Assembly (NCBI GenBank): GCA_036488815.1
Contig: DASXGX010000160.1
Span: 14,807-78,806, forward strand
Length of the DNA: 64,000 nt
From: Roseiarcus sp036488815
Lineage (GTDB): Bacteria > Pseudomonadota > Alphaproteobacteria > Rhizobiales > Beijerinckiaceae
Reading direction: 5' to 3'
Under the pieces are notes generated by a model that searched no databases, was not told the DNA's origin, and saw only the letters and a program-made list of their open reading frames with translations. Shown here piece by piece: positions 1-8,590 of this stretch. Made by a program: the position numbers and the translations under genes. Position 1 is the first letter of the stretch; every line of letters begins with the position of its first letter.

Positions 1-517
1 GAATCTGGACTCGCCGCTCGCCTTTTATTACGCGGCGTTCGCCGCGGCGCTTGTGTCCTTCGCTCTCGCTCGCCGCATTCTCGCGAGCCGGCTCGGGCTG
101 CAATTGCGCGCCTTGTCGGAGGACGAGCTTGCCTCCGCAATGTCTGGAGTTCCGGTGGTCCGCGCGAAGGTGACGGCGTTGGCGCTGAGCGCCGCCTGGG
201 CCGGCGCCGGCGGCTTCCTCTACGCGCATTACATACGCTTCGTGCATCCCGACATGTTCACCCTCGAGCCATCCATATTGTTTCTCACGATGGCGATGTT
301 CGGCGGCTATCGGTCGTTGATCGGAATGGTGATCGCGACGGCAGTCCTCGAATCCGCGACGGAATACCTGAGGCCTTTCGGCGAATTTCGGATGATCGCC
401 TACGGGCTCATCCTGATGCTCGGGATGATGTTTTTCCCGAAGGGGATCCTGACCATCTCACCGGCAGCCTTGAGCCGCTGGCTTGCAGGCGCGCGCCCTG
501 CGGCGCGTAAGGCCTGA
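1..517 (+). CDS. livM: Branched-chain-type ABC transporter permease LivM, 5' truncated
   Basis: C-terminal part of a LivM-family inner-membrane permease. The frame is open from the window edge, so the true start lies outside. What remains has the LivM cytoplasmic-loop pattern in which the chain reads GLQLRALSEDELASAMSG, followed by hydrophobic segments and the conserved FGGYRSLIG and FFPKGI stretches near the C-terminus. It is followed after 3 bp by the LivG ATPase and then LivF, so the three form one importer operon. LivHMGF-type importers carry branched-chain amino acids in the classical case, but many paralogues import urea, aromatic or organic acids. The dehydratase/racemase gene at the end of the operon suggests an acid substrate here (inference). 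Confidence 0.9.
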   Translation, partial: NLDSPLAFYYAAFAAALVSFALARRILASRLGLQLRALSEDELASAMSGVPVVRAKVTALALSAAWAGAGGFLYAHYIRFVHPDMFTLEPSILFLTMAMFGGYRSLIGMVIATAVLESATEYLRPFGEFRMIAYGLILMLGMMFFPKGILTISPAALSRWLAGARPAARKA

Positions 518-520
518 ACG

Positions 521-1300
521 ATGCTTGTCGTGGAGAATATCTCGCTGAGCTTTCGTGGGTTGCGCGCCCTCGACAGCGTGAGCCTGTCCGTCGGCTCGCA
601 TGAATTGGTTGGAATTATCGGGCCCAACGGATCGGGCAAGAGCACGCTCTTCAACGTTATATCCGGCGTCTACAGAGCCGACTCGGGGGACGTCCGCCTC
701 GGTGGAAAGTCCATCCGGGGCCTGGGACCGGCGGGAATTGTCGGCCTGGGTCTTGCGCGCACGTTCCAGAACAAGCGCCTGTTTGGAAACATGACGGCGA
801 TTGAAAATGTCATGGTCGCGGCTCTTCGCAATCAGCAGGGGAGCGCATTGGGCGATGTTTTCGGACTCGCGAGCGCCAGGGCCGGCGCTGAATCCTGTGA
901 GAGACGAGCCCACGAATGCTTGGACCTCGTCGGGCTTTCGGACGCCGCGGGTTCCCTCGCCCACGACTTGCCGTTCGGGGCGCAAAACCGGCTCGAGATC
1001 GCGCGCGCGCTCGCCGTCAAACCGAAACTGCTTCTTCTTGATGAGCCCGCGGCCGGCCTCAACCCGGGGGAGCGAGACGACATTCGCCGCCTTGTCGAGA
1101 CTGTCTTCTCGAGCGGCGTCAGCATCATACTCGTTGAACACGATGTCCGGTTGGTCACGGGTCTTTGCACCCGCGTGATCGCATTGGATCACGGTGTGCG
1201 CATCGCCGACGGAGCTCCCGCCGATGTCATCGCAGATCCCAGGGTGCAGGAAGCTTACTTCGGTCCGGAGGATGGTCTCGATGCAGAGACGGTTGCCTGA
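521..1300 (+). CDS. livG: Branched-chain-type ABC transporter ATPase LivG
   Basis: Cytoplasmic ATPase of the LivGF pair, 259 residues, the usual family length. Walker A is GPNGSGKST at residues 34-42, the signature region reads LPFGAQNRLEIARAL near residue 150 (the Liv family normally has a variant signature here), and Walker B ends in D174-E175 within LLLLDEPAAGL. The H-loop is in VEHDV. The start lies 3 bp after livM, and the end overlaps livF, which indicates translational coupling. The family assignment is secure. The transported compound is not visible in the sequence. Confidence 0.93.
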   Translation: MLVVENISLSFRGLRALDSVSLSVGSHELVGIIGPNGSGKSTLFNVISGVYRADSGDVRLGGKSIRGLGPAGIVGLGLARTFQNKRLFGNMTAIENVMVAALRNQQGSALGDVFGLASARAGAESCERRAHECLDLVGLSDAAGSLAHDLPFGAQNRLEIARALAVKPKLLLLDEPAAGLNPGERDDIRRLVETVFSSGVSIILVEHDVRLVTGLCTRVIALDHGVRIADGAPADVIADPRVQEAYFGPEDGLDAETVA

Positions 1301-2024
1301 AGCGCCGAACACTCTCATGTCCGTAACCGACCTTGCAGTCGCTTACGGCAAGGTCGCGGCGGTGCAAGGCGTTTCATTCGATTTGCACAAAGGCGAAGCG
1401 CTCGCCATTCTCGGAGCGAACGGCGCAGGGAAGAGCTCGGTCATGCGCGCGCTGATGGGCATGGCGCCCGTGGCGGGCGGCGTGATCCGGTTCCGCGGCC
1501 AAGACATCAACGCCCTGCCGACCGATCGACGCGTCGCGCTCGGGCTTGCCTATTCACCGGAGGGCCGGCGGGTCTTCGGGGATTTGTCCGTCCACGAGAA
1601 CCTTCTCATGGGAGGTTATCTGTTGCGCGATCGGCGCACGCTCGCTCGCAATCTCGATGACGCTTACGCACTGTTCCCGAGGCTGTCGGAACGCAGGAAT
1701 CAGCTGTCGGCGACGCTGTCGGGCGGGGAGCAGCAGATGCTCGCGATCGCACGAGCGCTTGTCCGCGGGCCCGAGTTGCTGCTGCTCGACGAACCCTCGC
1801 TCGGCTTGGCGCCTGTCATGGTGAAAGTCATCTATCAGACGATCAGGCGGATTCGGAATCTCGGCATGACGATTCTCATTGCCGAACAGAGCGCGCATGT
1901 CGCGCTGAAGGTTGCGGACCGCGCATTGGTTCTGGAGACGGGCCGCCTAGCGTTCCAGGGCGACGCGAATGCGTTGGCGCTCGAGGCTGGCGTCAAGGAA
2001 GCATATTTCGGCGCGGCTCACTAA
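1281..2024 (+). CDS. livF: Branched-chain-type ABC transporter ATPase LivF
   Basis: Second ATPase of the importer. The chosen ATG at 1281 gives 247 residues and has a strong GGAGGA site 8 nt upstream, inside the livG coding end. An ATG at 1317 gives a more standard N-terminus but has no ribosome binding site. Walker A is GANGAGKSS at residues 45-53, the signature is LSGGEQQMLAIARAL, and Walker B is LLLLDEPSLGL. The GLAYSPEGRRVF stretch is typical of LivF. It overlaps livG by 20 bp and is followed after 25 bp by the enolase-superfamily gene. Confidence 0.93.
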   Translation: MQRRLPEAPNTLMSVTDLAVAYGKVAAVQGVSFDLHKGEALAILGANGAGKSSVMRALMGMAPVAGGVIRFRGQDINALPTDRRVALGLAYSPEGRRVFGDLSVHENLLMGGYLLRDRRTLARNLDDAYALFPRLSERRNQLSATLSGGEQQMLAIARALVRGPELLLLDEPSLGLAPVMVKVIYQTIRRIRNLGMTILIAEQSAHVALKVADRALVLETGRLAFQGDANALALEAGVKEAYFGAAH

Positions 2025-2049
2025 GGGCAGGCCGGCAAGAGGAGCATTT

Positions 2050-3189
2050 ATGAAGATCGCCGACATAACCGCATATGCCCTGTCCTTTCCTGTTTCGGCA
2101 AAAGGCGGCGTCTCGCTTGGCATCGGACGAACGGTGAAGCGTGACACGGTCGTCGTAAAGGTCAGGACGGACGACGGCCTAATCGGCTTCGGCGAGGCCC
2201 ACCACGGGCGTGCGCCCGGCGCGGTTGCGCATCTCATCAACACCACCCTGCGCGAGCTGCTGCTGGGACGCGACGCCCTTGACGTCGTGGGAGCGTGGCA
2301 GACCGTTTACCAAATGCAACTCAATAGCCATGGGATGGGCGCCGCCACGTCCATGGGGCTCAGCGGCGTCGACATGGCCCTGTGGGACATCCGCGCAAAA
2401 GCCGCGGGGTGGCCGCTTTATCGGATGCTGGGCGGCGCCGCGCGTCCCCTTCGCGCCTATGCGGGGGGCATTTCGCTAGGCTTCCAACCTCCGGCGGATC
2501 TCGTCGAAGAAGCGCAGGGACTCGTCGCACGCGGCTATCGCGCGCTGAAACTTCGGATTGGCGACACCGTCGAGCGAGACGTCGCGCGTGTTGAGGCCGT
2601 GCGGCGCGCGCTAGGGCCGGATATTGACATTCTGGTGGATGCGAATGCGGCGTACAAATACGAAGACGTCCGCCGCGTCATGCCCGTTCTCGACGCGTGT
2701 TCAATCGGCTGGTTGGAGGAGCCGTTCGCGCCTCATGATCATCGAAACTATGCGGATGCGGCCCGGCTTGGCCGGACCCCTCTTGCAGCGGGCGAGAATC
2801 ATTACACGCGCTTCGAGTTTCATCGGCTCATCGAGGATCGATCCGTTCGGATTTTCCAGCCCGATTTGTCAAAGACTGGCGGCGTAACAGAGGCGCTGCG
2901 CATCGCTGCGACGGCTTCAACGTGGAAATTGCCAATCCATCCGCACTCGTCCGCGACCGGTATCAATATGGCGGCGACAATTCACTTCCTTTGCGCCATC
3001 GAGAACAGGGGCTATTTCGAGGCGGATGTGGCGCGCGAAAACCTCTTCCGGGACCAGCTTTGCAGCTCGCCGTTCGAAATTGACGCCGCCGGGTCTGTCA
3101 GTCCGCTCGAGCGCCCTGGCATCGGGGTCGATGTGGACGAAGACTTCATCAAGGCCCATCCGGTGATCGAAGGTCCCTGCTACGTGTGA
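2050..3189 (+). CDS. Mandelate racemase/muconate lactonizing enzyme family protein
   Basis: Enolase-superfamily enzyme of 379 residues. These enzymes abstract a proton alpha to a carboxylate, bound to Mg2+, and act as racemases, cycloisomerases or sugar-acid dehydratases. Metal ligands are D197 (VDAN), E223 or E224 (EEP) and E249 (GEN). On one face is K167 in a K-x-R motif (KLR) rather than the commoner K-x-K. On the other face is His in HPHSS (297-301), with a possible partner D272, a mandelate-racemase-like His arrangement. The ATG at 2050 has a GAGGAG site. The gene follows livF by 25 bp in the same direction, so the importer probably brings in the acid it acts on (inference). The exact reaction cannot be read from the sequence. 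Confidence 0.88.
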   Translation: MKIADITAYALSFPVSAKGGVSLGIGRTVKRDTVVVKVRTDDGLIGFGEAHHGRAPGAVAHLINTTLRELLLGRDALDVVGAWQTVYQMQLNSHGMGAATSMGLSGVDMALWDIRAKAAGWPLYRMLGGAARPLRAYAGGISLGFQPPADLVEEAQGLVARGYRALKLRIGDTVERDVARVEAVRRALGPDIDILVDANAAYKYEDVRRVMPVLDACSIGWLEEPFAPHDHRNYADAARLGRTPLAAGENHYTRFEFHRLIEDRSVRIFQPDLSKTGGVTEALRIAATASTWKLPIHPHSSATGINMAATIHFLCAIENRGYFEADVARENLFRDQLCSSPFEIDAAGSVSPLERPGIGVDVDEDFIKAHPVIEGPCYV

Positions 3190-3290
3190 CCGCCGTGACG
3201 TTGTGGTACGTCAAGTCCAGCAAAAGGCGGCATGTTGTGATGGGCGTGGGCGGAGCGGACCTCCGGCGTCGAAGCAGATCAACCTGTCGC

Positions 3291-4022
3291 TCAACTGAGG
3301 TCCGCATGCCGGCAAGCGTCGAGAAAGAACGTTACCCTTTGTAAGACATGGGGTCCGGTCTCGGCATGCAGCGTTTCGAGGGGTTCCCCCAACAAGGCGC
3401 GCAGCAACTGAGGCAAAAGGATCAAGTCCACGAAACATCGGGCGGTCATGGAGAGGCGGTCCGGCCGGAAAGCCGGCCACGCCTCGGCGTCGGATTCCGC
3501 CGCCTTGCCGAGACGCCGCGCCATGCTTTCGCCGCCCCGCTCGCGCATCGACCGAATGACGAACACTCCTAGGTCTGGAAAGCGGCGGGCTTCGCTTATC
3601 GCTAAGCGGAGCAAACCGATCCACTCGCCGGTCAAAACCTCTCGGAGCGCGCCCGCGCCGATGTTTACGAGGCGCTCCTGGAGCGTGGCGCCGCTGGGTT
3701 TGTCCTCCTCGAGCCGGCTCAGCGTGGCAAAGGCGTAACGCGTCACGGCGGCGGCGAAGAGCGCCTTCTTGTTGGGAAAGCGCGCGTAGATCGTCGGCTT
3801 CCCCGAACGCGCGGCCGCGGCGATCTCTTCGATGCTCGCAGCCTCGAAGCCACGCTCGAGAAAGACCCGGCGCGCAGCTCCAAGGATGCGTTCCTCGACT
3901 TCCCCCGCACGTTTAGCGGGAGGGCGGCCGGACCTCGCCGCCGCACGCCGTGCGGAATCCTGTATTCGGGTTGCTGACACCTTCGCTCGTCCTTTTTTCG
4001 CGGGGTCGCGACCCGCGCCCAC
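3291..4022 (-). CDS. TetR/AcrR-family transcriptional repressor, probable regulator of emrAB
   Basis: About 243 residues with a long basic N-terminal extension, then a TetR helix-turn-helix. The chain AARRVFLERGFEAASIEEIA followed by GKPTIYARFPNKKALF is diagnostic. The C-terminal ligand domain is all-helical and belongs to the AefR-like group. I chose the GTG at 4022 because a GGAGG site lies 7 nt upstream; a TTG two codons earlier is also possible. The gene is divergent from the EmrAB pump, and the shared 155-bp gap holds two matching palindromes, so it most likely represses the pump and itself until a drug or aromatic ligand binds. No frameshift or missing segment was seen. Confidence 0.88.
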   Translation of the reverse strand: MGAGRDPAKKGRAKVSATRIQDSARRAAARSGRPPAKRAGEVEERILGAARRVFLERGFEAASIEEIAAAARSGKPTIYARFPNKKALFAAAVTRYAFATLSRLEEDKPSGATLQERLVNIGAGALREVLTGEWIGLLRLAISEARRFPDLGVFVIRSMRERGGESMARRLGKAAESDAEAWPAFRPDRLSMTARCFVDLILLPQLLRALLGEPLETLHAETGPHVLQRVTFFLDACRHADLS

Positions 4023-4075
4023 CGCCAACCCTCCCGGCCCGCCACCGTAGGCTTCCCCATTTTTCGTGTAAAGTG

Positions 4076-4092
4076 AACGATACCGTTTCGTT
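4076..4092. promoter_or_regulatory. Candidate TetR operator 1
   Basis: The 17-bp sequence AACGATACCGTTTCGTT is an inverted repeat around a central base with one mismatched pair between the arms. It differs at a single base from the second copy 53 bp downstream. It lies just upstream of the -35 box of the emrA promoter and inside the region from which the repressor gene must be transcribed. The operator role is inferred from symmetry, duplication and position. Confidence 0.7.
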
Positions 4093-4098
4093 TTCTTG

Positions 4099-4126
4099 TT
4101 GAACGCGCCATGAGAGGGTCTATAAT
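4099..4126 (+). promoter_or_regulatory. Sigma-70-type promoter of emrAB
   Basis: A -35-like TTGAAC and a perfect -10 TATAAT are separated by 16 bp, pointing at emrA. The predicted start of transcription falls inside operator 2, so a bound repressor would block initiation directly. A perfect TATAAT is uncommon in GC-rich DNA like this. Confidence 0.65.
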
Positions 4127-4128
4127 GA

Positions 4129-4145
4129 AACGAAACCGTTTCGTT
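4129..4145. promoter_or_regulatory. Candidate TetR operator 2
   Basis: AACGAAACCGTTTCGTT is a perfect inverted repeat, with 8-bp arms around one central base. It starts 3 bp after the -10 box. Its centre is 53 bp from that of operator 1, which is close to five helical turns, so two repressor dimers would sit on the same face of the DNA. Confidence 0.75.
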
Positions 4146-4177
4146 CCGTTCAAGCCTCCAAAATTGGGAGCTCCATC

Positions 4178-5467
4178 ATGCGAATGGCTAACGAAGACGC
4201 TGGAGTTCCGCTGGCGGTTTCAACCGCGCTCGGCCGTTCGGCCTCCGACGGTCCTTTGCGCTCGCAGCCTCGTGAGGCGACGGCGCTGGCGCCGTCGCGG
4301 CAGGAACGCCCGGCTGTCGAGCGAGAGCCCGGGAAGGAAGGCGAGGGGCCACGGGAGGCAGCCGTCACGAGCGGCGGCGAGGCCCCCAAGCGTCGTCGAC
4401 GGCGGAGTTCGATCGTGGTGGGTTCGGTGCTCCTCGCGTTGGCCGCGGGGGGCGGCTTTCTCTACTGGAATGACGCGCAGCACTTCGAATCGACCGACGA
4501 CGCCTTCATCGCGGCGCGCCAATTCGCCATCGCCCCTAAGGTTTCCGGGTATCTGACGAATGTGCTGGTCACCGACAATCAGCACGTCGCCGCTGGCGGC
4601 GTGATCGCCCGCGTCGACCAGCGCGACTACCGCACCGCGCTCGCGCAAGCGGACGCGCAAGTAGCCGGCGCGGAGGCCAGCATTCGAAATATCGACGCGC
4701 AATTGGGCGTGCAGCAGGCGCAGGTCCGCGCAAGCCAAGCTCAGGTCGAGCAGGTGCAGGCGGCGCTCCTCTTCGCCCAGCAACAAGCGGCGCGCTACGA
4801 AGATCTCGCGCAGCGAGGCGCGGGCACAGTCCAGAACGAACAGCAGTCCGACTCGCAGTTGCTTCAGCAGCAGGCTGGCCTCAAGAGCGCGCAAGCGGCG
4901 CTGAACGTCGCGCAGCGTCAAATCGACGCTCTCAATGCGCAGCGCGCCACTGCGACCGCGAGCCTCGCCCAAGCGGTCGCGCAGCGCGACCAGGCGCAAT
5001 TGAACCTGTCCTACACGACCGTGACCGCCGCCCAGGCCGGGCGTGTCGTCAATCTGACGGCGGCGGCGGGCGAATTCGCGCAGGCGGGCGCAAATCTCAC
5101 GATGTTCGTTCCCGATGACATCTGGGTGACGGCGAATTTCAAGGAGACGCAACTCGATGCGATGCGGCCGGGTCAACCCGCAACCTTGCGCATCGACGCC
5201 TATCCTGAACGCGAATTGCACGGCCATGTGGCCAGCGTTCAACCGGGTTCCGGGACGGCGTTCTCGCTGCTTCCGGCGGAAAACGCGACCGGGAACTACG
5301 TGAAGGTCATCCAGCGCGTCCCGGTGAAGATCATCCTCGACAACCCGCCGGTCGATGTCGCTCTCGGACCAGGCATGTCGGTGACCCCGAGCGTCCGGGT
5401 CGACCCCGAGCCCTCGCTGTACGAACGCCTCGCCGCATCGATCGACCGTCTGTGGAGGCGATCATGA
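4178..5467 (+). CDS. emrA: HlyD/EmrA-type membrane fusion protein of an MFS multidrug pump
   Basis: Periplasmic adaptor linking an inner-membrane MFS pump to an outer-membrane channel, 429 residues. An unusually long, charged, low-complexity cytoplasmic tail (1-70) ends in KRRRRR and is followed by one membrane anchor (about 78-97). The sequence ESTDDAFIAA and PKVSGYLTNVLVTDNQHV is the first half of the lipoyl/barrel-sandwich domain. A Gln/Ala-rich coiled-coil hairpin spans about 150-270, and the rest is beta-barrel. The ATG has a GGGAG site. It overlaps emrB by ATGA and sits behind the double-operator promoter, so it is probably induced when the TetR protein is released. Confidence 0.92.
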   Translation: MRMANEDAGVPLAVSTALGRSASDGPLRSQPREATALAPSRQERPAVEREPGKEGEGPREAAVTSGGEAPKRRRRRSSIVVGSVLLALAAGGGFLYWNDAQHFESTDDAFIAARQFAIAPKVSGYLTNVLVTDNQHVAAGGVIARVDQRDYRTALAQADAQVAGAEASIRNIDAQLGVQQAQVRASQAQVEQVQAALLFAQQQAARYEDLAQRGAGTVQNEQQSDSQLLQQQAGLKSAQAALNVAQRQIDALNAQRATATASLAQAVAQRDQAQLNLSYTTVTAAQAGRVVNLTAAAGEFAQAGANLTMFVPDDIWVTANFKETQLDAMRPGQPATLRIDAYPERELHGHVASVQPGSGTAFSLLPAENATGNYVKVIQRVPVKIILDNPPVDVALGPGMSVTPSVRVDPEPSLYERLAASIDRLWRRS

Positions 5468-7047
5468 GCGCGCGCGCGGAAGCCGGGGGAGGTCACGCGG
5501 TCGCTGGCGAGGGAAACGCCAGTCCGTGGCTGATCGCTCTCGTGGTAGCGGTGGCGGCGTTCATGGAGACGCTCGACACCACCATCGCCAATGTCGCGCT
5601 GCGGTACATCGCCGGCGGTTTGGGCGTCAGCGAGGACGAAGCGTCCTGGGTCGTCACCACCTATCTCGTCGCCAACGCCATCATCGTCACGGCGACGAGC
5701 TATCTCGCCCAGAGATTTGGCCGGAAGGCTTTCTTTCTCGCCTGCCTCGGGTTGTTCACCGCGAGCTCGGTGTTCTGCGGAATGGCTTGGAATCTCCAAG
5801 CGCTGCTGGTGTTTCGTCTCCTGCAGGGCTTCGCCGGCGGCGGCATGGTGCCCGTGGCGCAATCCATTCTCGCGGACTCTTTTCCCCCCGCCAAGCGCGG
5901 TCAGGCTTTCGCTCTCTTCGGAGTCGCCGTGGTCGTGGCTCCCGTTGTCGGACCGACGCTTGGCGGCTGGCTCTCCGACAATGTGTCCTGGCAGTGGTGC
6001 TTCCTCGTCAACGGACCGGTCGGCCTCCTCTCCATGGCGCTTGTCTACATGCTGGTAAAGGAGACGGAGGCGAAGCGCTCGGGCATTCGCTTCGATTTGA
6101 TCGGCTTCCTCCTCGTGGCGACCTTCTTGGGCGCGCTCGAAGTCGTGTTGGACCGGGGCCAGGAGGACGACTGGTTCGGATCGCAATTCATCGTCAACTG
6201 CACGGTCATTTCCAGCTTGGCCGTCCTGTTTCTGATCCCGTGGGAAATCACTCGCCGCAATCCCGTTGTCGACCCCCGGTTGCTCGTGGCCCGCCAGTTC
6301 GGATCGTGTTTTCTGGTGATGATGGCGACCGGCGCCATCTTGCTGGCGACGACCCAATTTCTGCCCCAACTGGTGCAGCAGGACTTCGGCTATACGGCGA
6401 CGTGGTCCGGCCTTGTTCTCTCGCCGGGCGGCCTCGTCACCATGGCGATGATGTTTGTCGTCGGGCAGCTCTCGAGTCGAATCCAACCCAAATATCTGAT
6501 TGCCGCCGGCGCGATCATCGCCGCCCTTTCAATGTACGGCATGACTAACCTCACCGGCGACCTCGACTTCTGGTTTTTCGCGAAATCGCGCATCCTGCTG
6601 GGCGTTGGATTGCCGCTGATTTTCGTGCCGATCATGGCGGCCTCCTATGACGGGGTGCCCCAGGACAAGACCGATCAGGCCTCGGCGCTGCTCAACGCGG
6701 CGCGCAATACCGGCGGATCGATCGGGGTGTCGCTCGCTTCCAACGTGCTTGCGTTCCGCGAGCAGTTTCACCAGAGCCGGCTCGCTGAGAACATCATCCC
6801 GTCGAGCGTTTCCTATCAGGGGACGATGCAGCACCTAACGGGCTTTTTCGCCGCCAAGGGCGCCCCGCTTGCGCAGGCCCAACAACAAGCCTTCGCCTGG
6901 ATCGGCCAGCAGGTGCAAGCGCAGGCTTCGCTGCTCGCGTATGTCGATGTGTTCTGGACGCTGATGTTGGTCTCGGCCTCCGCCGCGGCGCTCGCTCTGG
7001 TCTTGCGAAACGTCAAGTTGGGAGGACCGGCTCATGTCGGGCACTGA
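5464..7047 (+). CDS. emrB: DHA2-family MFS multidrug efflux transporter EmrB
   Basis: Inner-membrane proton antiporter with 14 predicted membrane segments, 527 residues. The DHA2 motif LDTTIANVALRYIAG is near the N-terminus, followed by WVVTTYLVANAI, RFGRK (motif A) and GVAVVVAPVVGPTLGGWL (motif C, the antiporter motif). The start is the ATG overlapping the emrA stop, with GGAGG just upstream. Together with EmrA and an outer-membrane channel encoded elsewhere, it should export hydrophobic drugs or aromatic compounds. No TolC-type gene is present beside it. Confidence 0.93.
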   Translation: MSARAEAGGGHAVAGEGNASPWLIALVVAVAAFMETLDTTIANVALRYIAGGLGVSEDEASWVVTTYLVANAIIVTATSYLAQRFGRKAFFLACLGLFTASSVFCGMAWNLQALLVFRLLQGFAGGGMVPVAQSILADSFPPAKRGQAFALFGVAVVVAPVVGPTLGGWLSDNVSWQWCFLVNGPVGLLSMALVYMLVKETEAKRSGIRFDLIGFLLVATFLGALEVVLDRGQEDDWFGSQFIVNCTVISSLAVLFLIPWEITRRNPVVDPRLLVARQFGSCFLVMMATGAILLATTQFLPQLVQQDFGYTATWSGLVLSPGGLVTMAMMFVVGQLSSRIQPKYLIAAGAIIAALSMYGMTNLTGDLDFWFFAKSRILLGVGLPLIFVPIMAASYDGVPQDKTDQASALLNAARNTGGSIGVSLASNVLAFREQFHQSRLAENIIPSSVSYQGTMQHLTGFFAAKGAPLAQAQQQAFAWIGQQVQAQASLLAYVDVFWTLMLVSASAAALALVLRNVKLGGPAHVGH

Positions 7048-7105
7048 AGCAGGACGGACCGCGATTTCATTGAAGACGCTCTGCAGGTCGATCCACCTCG
7101 AAGCG

Positions 7106-7234
7106 TCTTTGCGAGCGGAGCGAAGCGCGCCAGCAAGTCGCGAGTCGTTCCGTAGACGGGTCCAATCGACTGACACCTCGATCTCTGGATCGCGCGATGA
7201 CGGCATGGTTGAATCTAAAGACAGCGTGTTCTAA
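7106..7234. repeat. Dispersed intergenic repeat, copy A
   Basis: Shares several ordered blocks with a second copy near 41.6 kb. The blocks are TCTTTGCGAGCG, a 20-base block beginning GCCAGCAAGTCGCGAG, CTCTGGATCGC with GATGACG, and a closing GACAGCGTGTTCTAA. The spacing between blocks differs. It is related to the GCGAGCGxAGCGAAG palindromic repeat class seen at 11.0 kb. It probably does not code. Confidence 0.7.
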
Positions 7235-7601
7235 AGCGCGAAGTCTTCGCGGCGTTGCTCGACGTGCGCCTTCAAACCGTCCGCTCACAAAGTGAAGACT
7301 ACGACCTCCCTCACCACTGAATGTCTGCATTGGACATCGCAGCACTCCTTGTGCGCTGAGGCGGTCTTGACGCCTAAGGACGTATGTGTGAGCGTCAAAC
7401 ATATCTGATGACGGCTTAGCAGGCTGTTGCAGACAATTCCATCTCTCCTGCGTCGGCTCGAGCGAAGGGCCGGGAAGGGAGAGCGGAGGGGGCTATGTCG
7501 CACGGCCATCGGCGTTTGAGCGCCAAGCGAGAGAGGCGCGACGAACTGCCCCGGCTCGGCGCCGCGCCTGCGGTCGTCGCTAGGCGCTTCGGACGCTTCT
7601 G

Positions 7602-7724
7602 ATGGCGCCGTTGCTTCTGCGGAAAATTGGCAAGTCCCATGGTCCTGTCCGGGCGATCGAGGCGCTCTCGCTCAATGGCGACCTGCACGCCTTCGACGCC
7701 GCCAGCGCTGCGCGGCTCAACTGA
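7602..7724 (+). pseudogene. Possible fossil of a sugar-type ABC transporter ATPase N-terminus
   Basis: A 40-codon frame reads LLLRKIGKSHGPVRAIEALS then LHAF before leaving the family pattern and stopping. It resembles the first beta strands of RbsA/MglA-type ATPases (I-x-K-x-F-G-P-V-x-A-L then G-E-V-H-A-L), and breaks exactly where Walker A should follow. There is no ribosome binding site. The intact homologue in this window at 14.9 kb is not close enough to be its source. The match is short, so this is tentative. Confidence 0.35.
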
Positions 7725-7807
7725 GAGCGGCGTCGAGAAGCTAACAGCGCAAAGCGCTCCTCGCGGCGCAATTGAAACAGCAAGATGTCATAAGAGGTCA
7801 ACACGCA

Positions 7808-8590
7808 ATGTCGGTTCTCGATCGTTTCAAGCTTGACGGCAAACGCGCTCTGCTGACGGGCGCCAGCCGCGGTCTCGGCCTCGAGATGGCGTTGGCGCTT
7901 GCCGAAGCCGGCGCCGATGTCGGAATTACTGGCCGTGACGCGGCGAGCCTCGCGGAAGCGGCGGCGGCGTTGCGGTCTCGCGGCCGGCAGGTCTGGACGC
8001 TGCAGGGCGACATGTCCGTTCCGGCGGAATGCGAGGCGCTTTGCAAACGTTCGCTCGCCGAGATGGGACCGATCGACATTCTCGTCAACAATGTCGGCGA
8101 GCGCGGCATGAACATCAAGATCGAGGATACGCCGCTGGAGACTTGGCAGCATTTCGTCGATCTCAATCTGACCCACTGCTTTCTCGCGACCAAAATCATC
8201 GGCGGCGCCATGCTGAAGCGCGGGCAGGGTGGCCGCATCATCAACACCGCCTCGATTAGCGGCATGATCGCCAATCGCGGCATTGCCGGTCGGCACTACG
8301 AGACGACCAAGGCCGCCGTGATTCATTTCACGCGCTGCGCGGCTGCGGATTGGGCGCCGCATGGCGTGCGCGTGAACGCCATCTGCCCGGGCTTGTTCAT
8401 GACGAGCCCGAACCGCGAATGGGCCAAGAAGAACCCTGAGGTCATCAAGACCTTCATATCTTCGGTGCCGATGGGCCGCGCAGGCGAACCCGAGGAACTC
8501 GGCCCTCTCGCCGTCTTCCTGGCGTCGGACGCCTCGTCCTACGTGACCGGGTCAACCTATGTGATCGACGGCGGCTATACGATTTGGTGA
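7808..8590 (+). CDS. Short-chain dehydrogenase/reductase (SDR), classical type
   Basis: NAD(P)-dependent oxidoreductase of 260 residues. The cofactor motif TGASRGLG is at 17-24 and NNVGE starts at 94, in place of the usual NNAG. Catalytic residues are N120, S149, Y164 and K168 (YETTK). The C-terminal half has the VNAICPGLF and GSTYVIDGGYT signatures of complete SDRs. The ATG at 7808 has an AGAGG site. It is the first intact gene of the catabolic region and lies 128 bp before the deacetylase gene. Substrate is unknown; gluconate-5-dehydrogenase-like SDRs have the same layout, which would fit a polyol or sugar-acid pathway (inference). Confidence 0.9.
   Translation: MSVLDRFKLDGKRALLTGASRGLGLEMALALAEAGADVGITGRDAASLAEAAAALRSRGRQVWTLQGDMSVPAECEALCKRSLAEMGPIDILVNNVGERGMNIKIEDTPLETWQHFVDLNLTHCFLATKIIGGAMLKRGQGGRIINTASISGMIANRGIAGRHYETTKAAVIHFTRCAAADWAPHGVRVNAICPGLFMTSPNREWAKKNPEVIKTFISSVPMGRAGEPEELGPLAVFLASDASSYVTGSTYVIDGGYTIW

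Larger units (their letters stand above)
7048..7807. other. 760-bp region without an intact gene
   Basis: Open frames here lack ribosome binding sites and protein-like composition. The stretch holds a dispersed repeat in its first quarter and a short ABC-ATPase-like fossil near its end, described separately. No clear terminator follows emrB. It marks the junction between the efflux locus and the catabolic cluster. Confidence 0.6.

Noticed and set aside
3211..3624. Minus-strand 137-codon frame overlapping the TetR gene end
   Set aside because: It is out of frame with the clear TetR product and has no recognisable domain.
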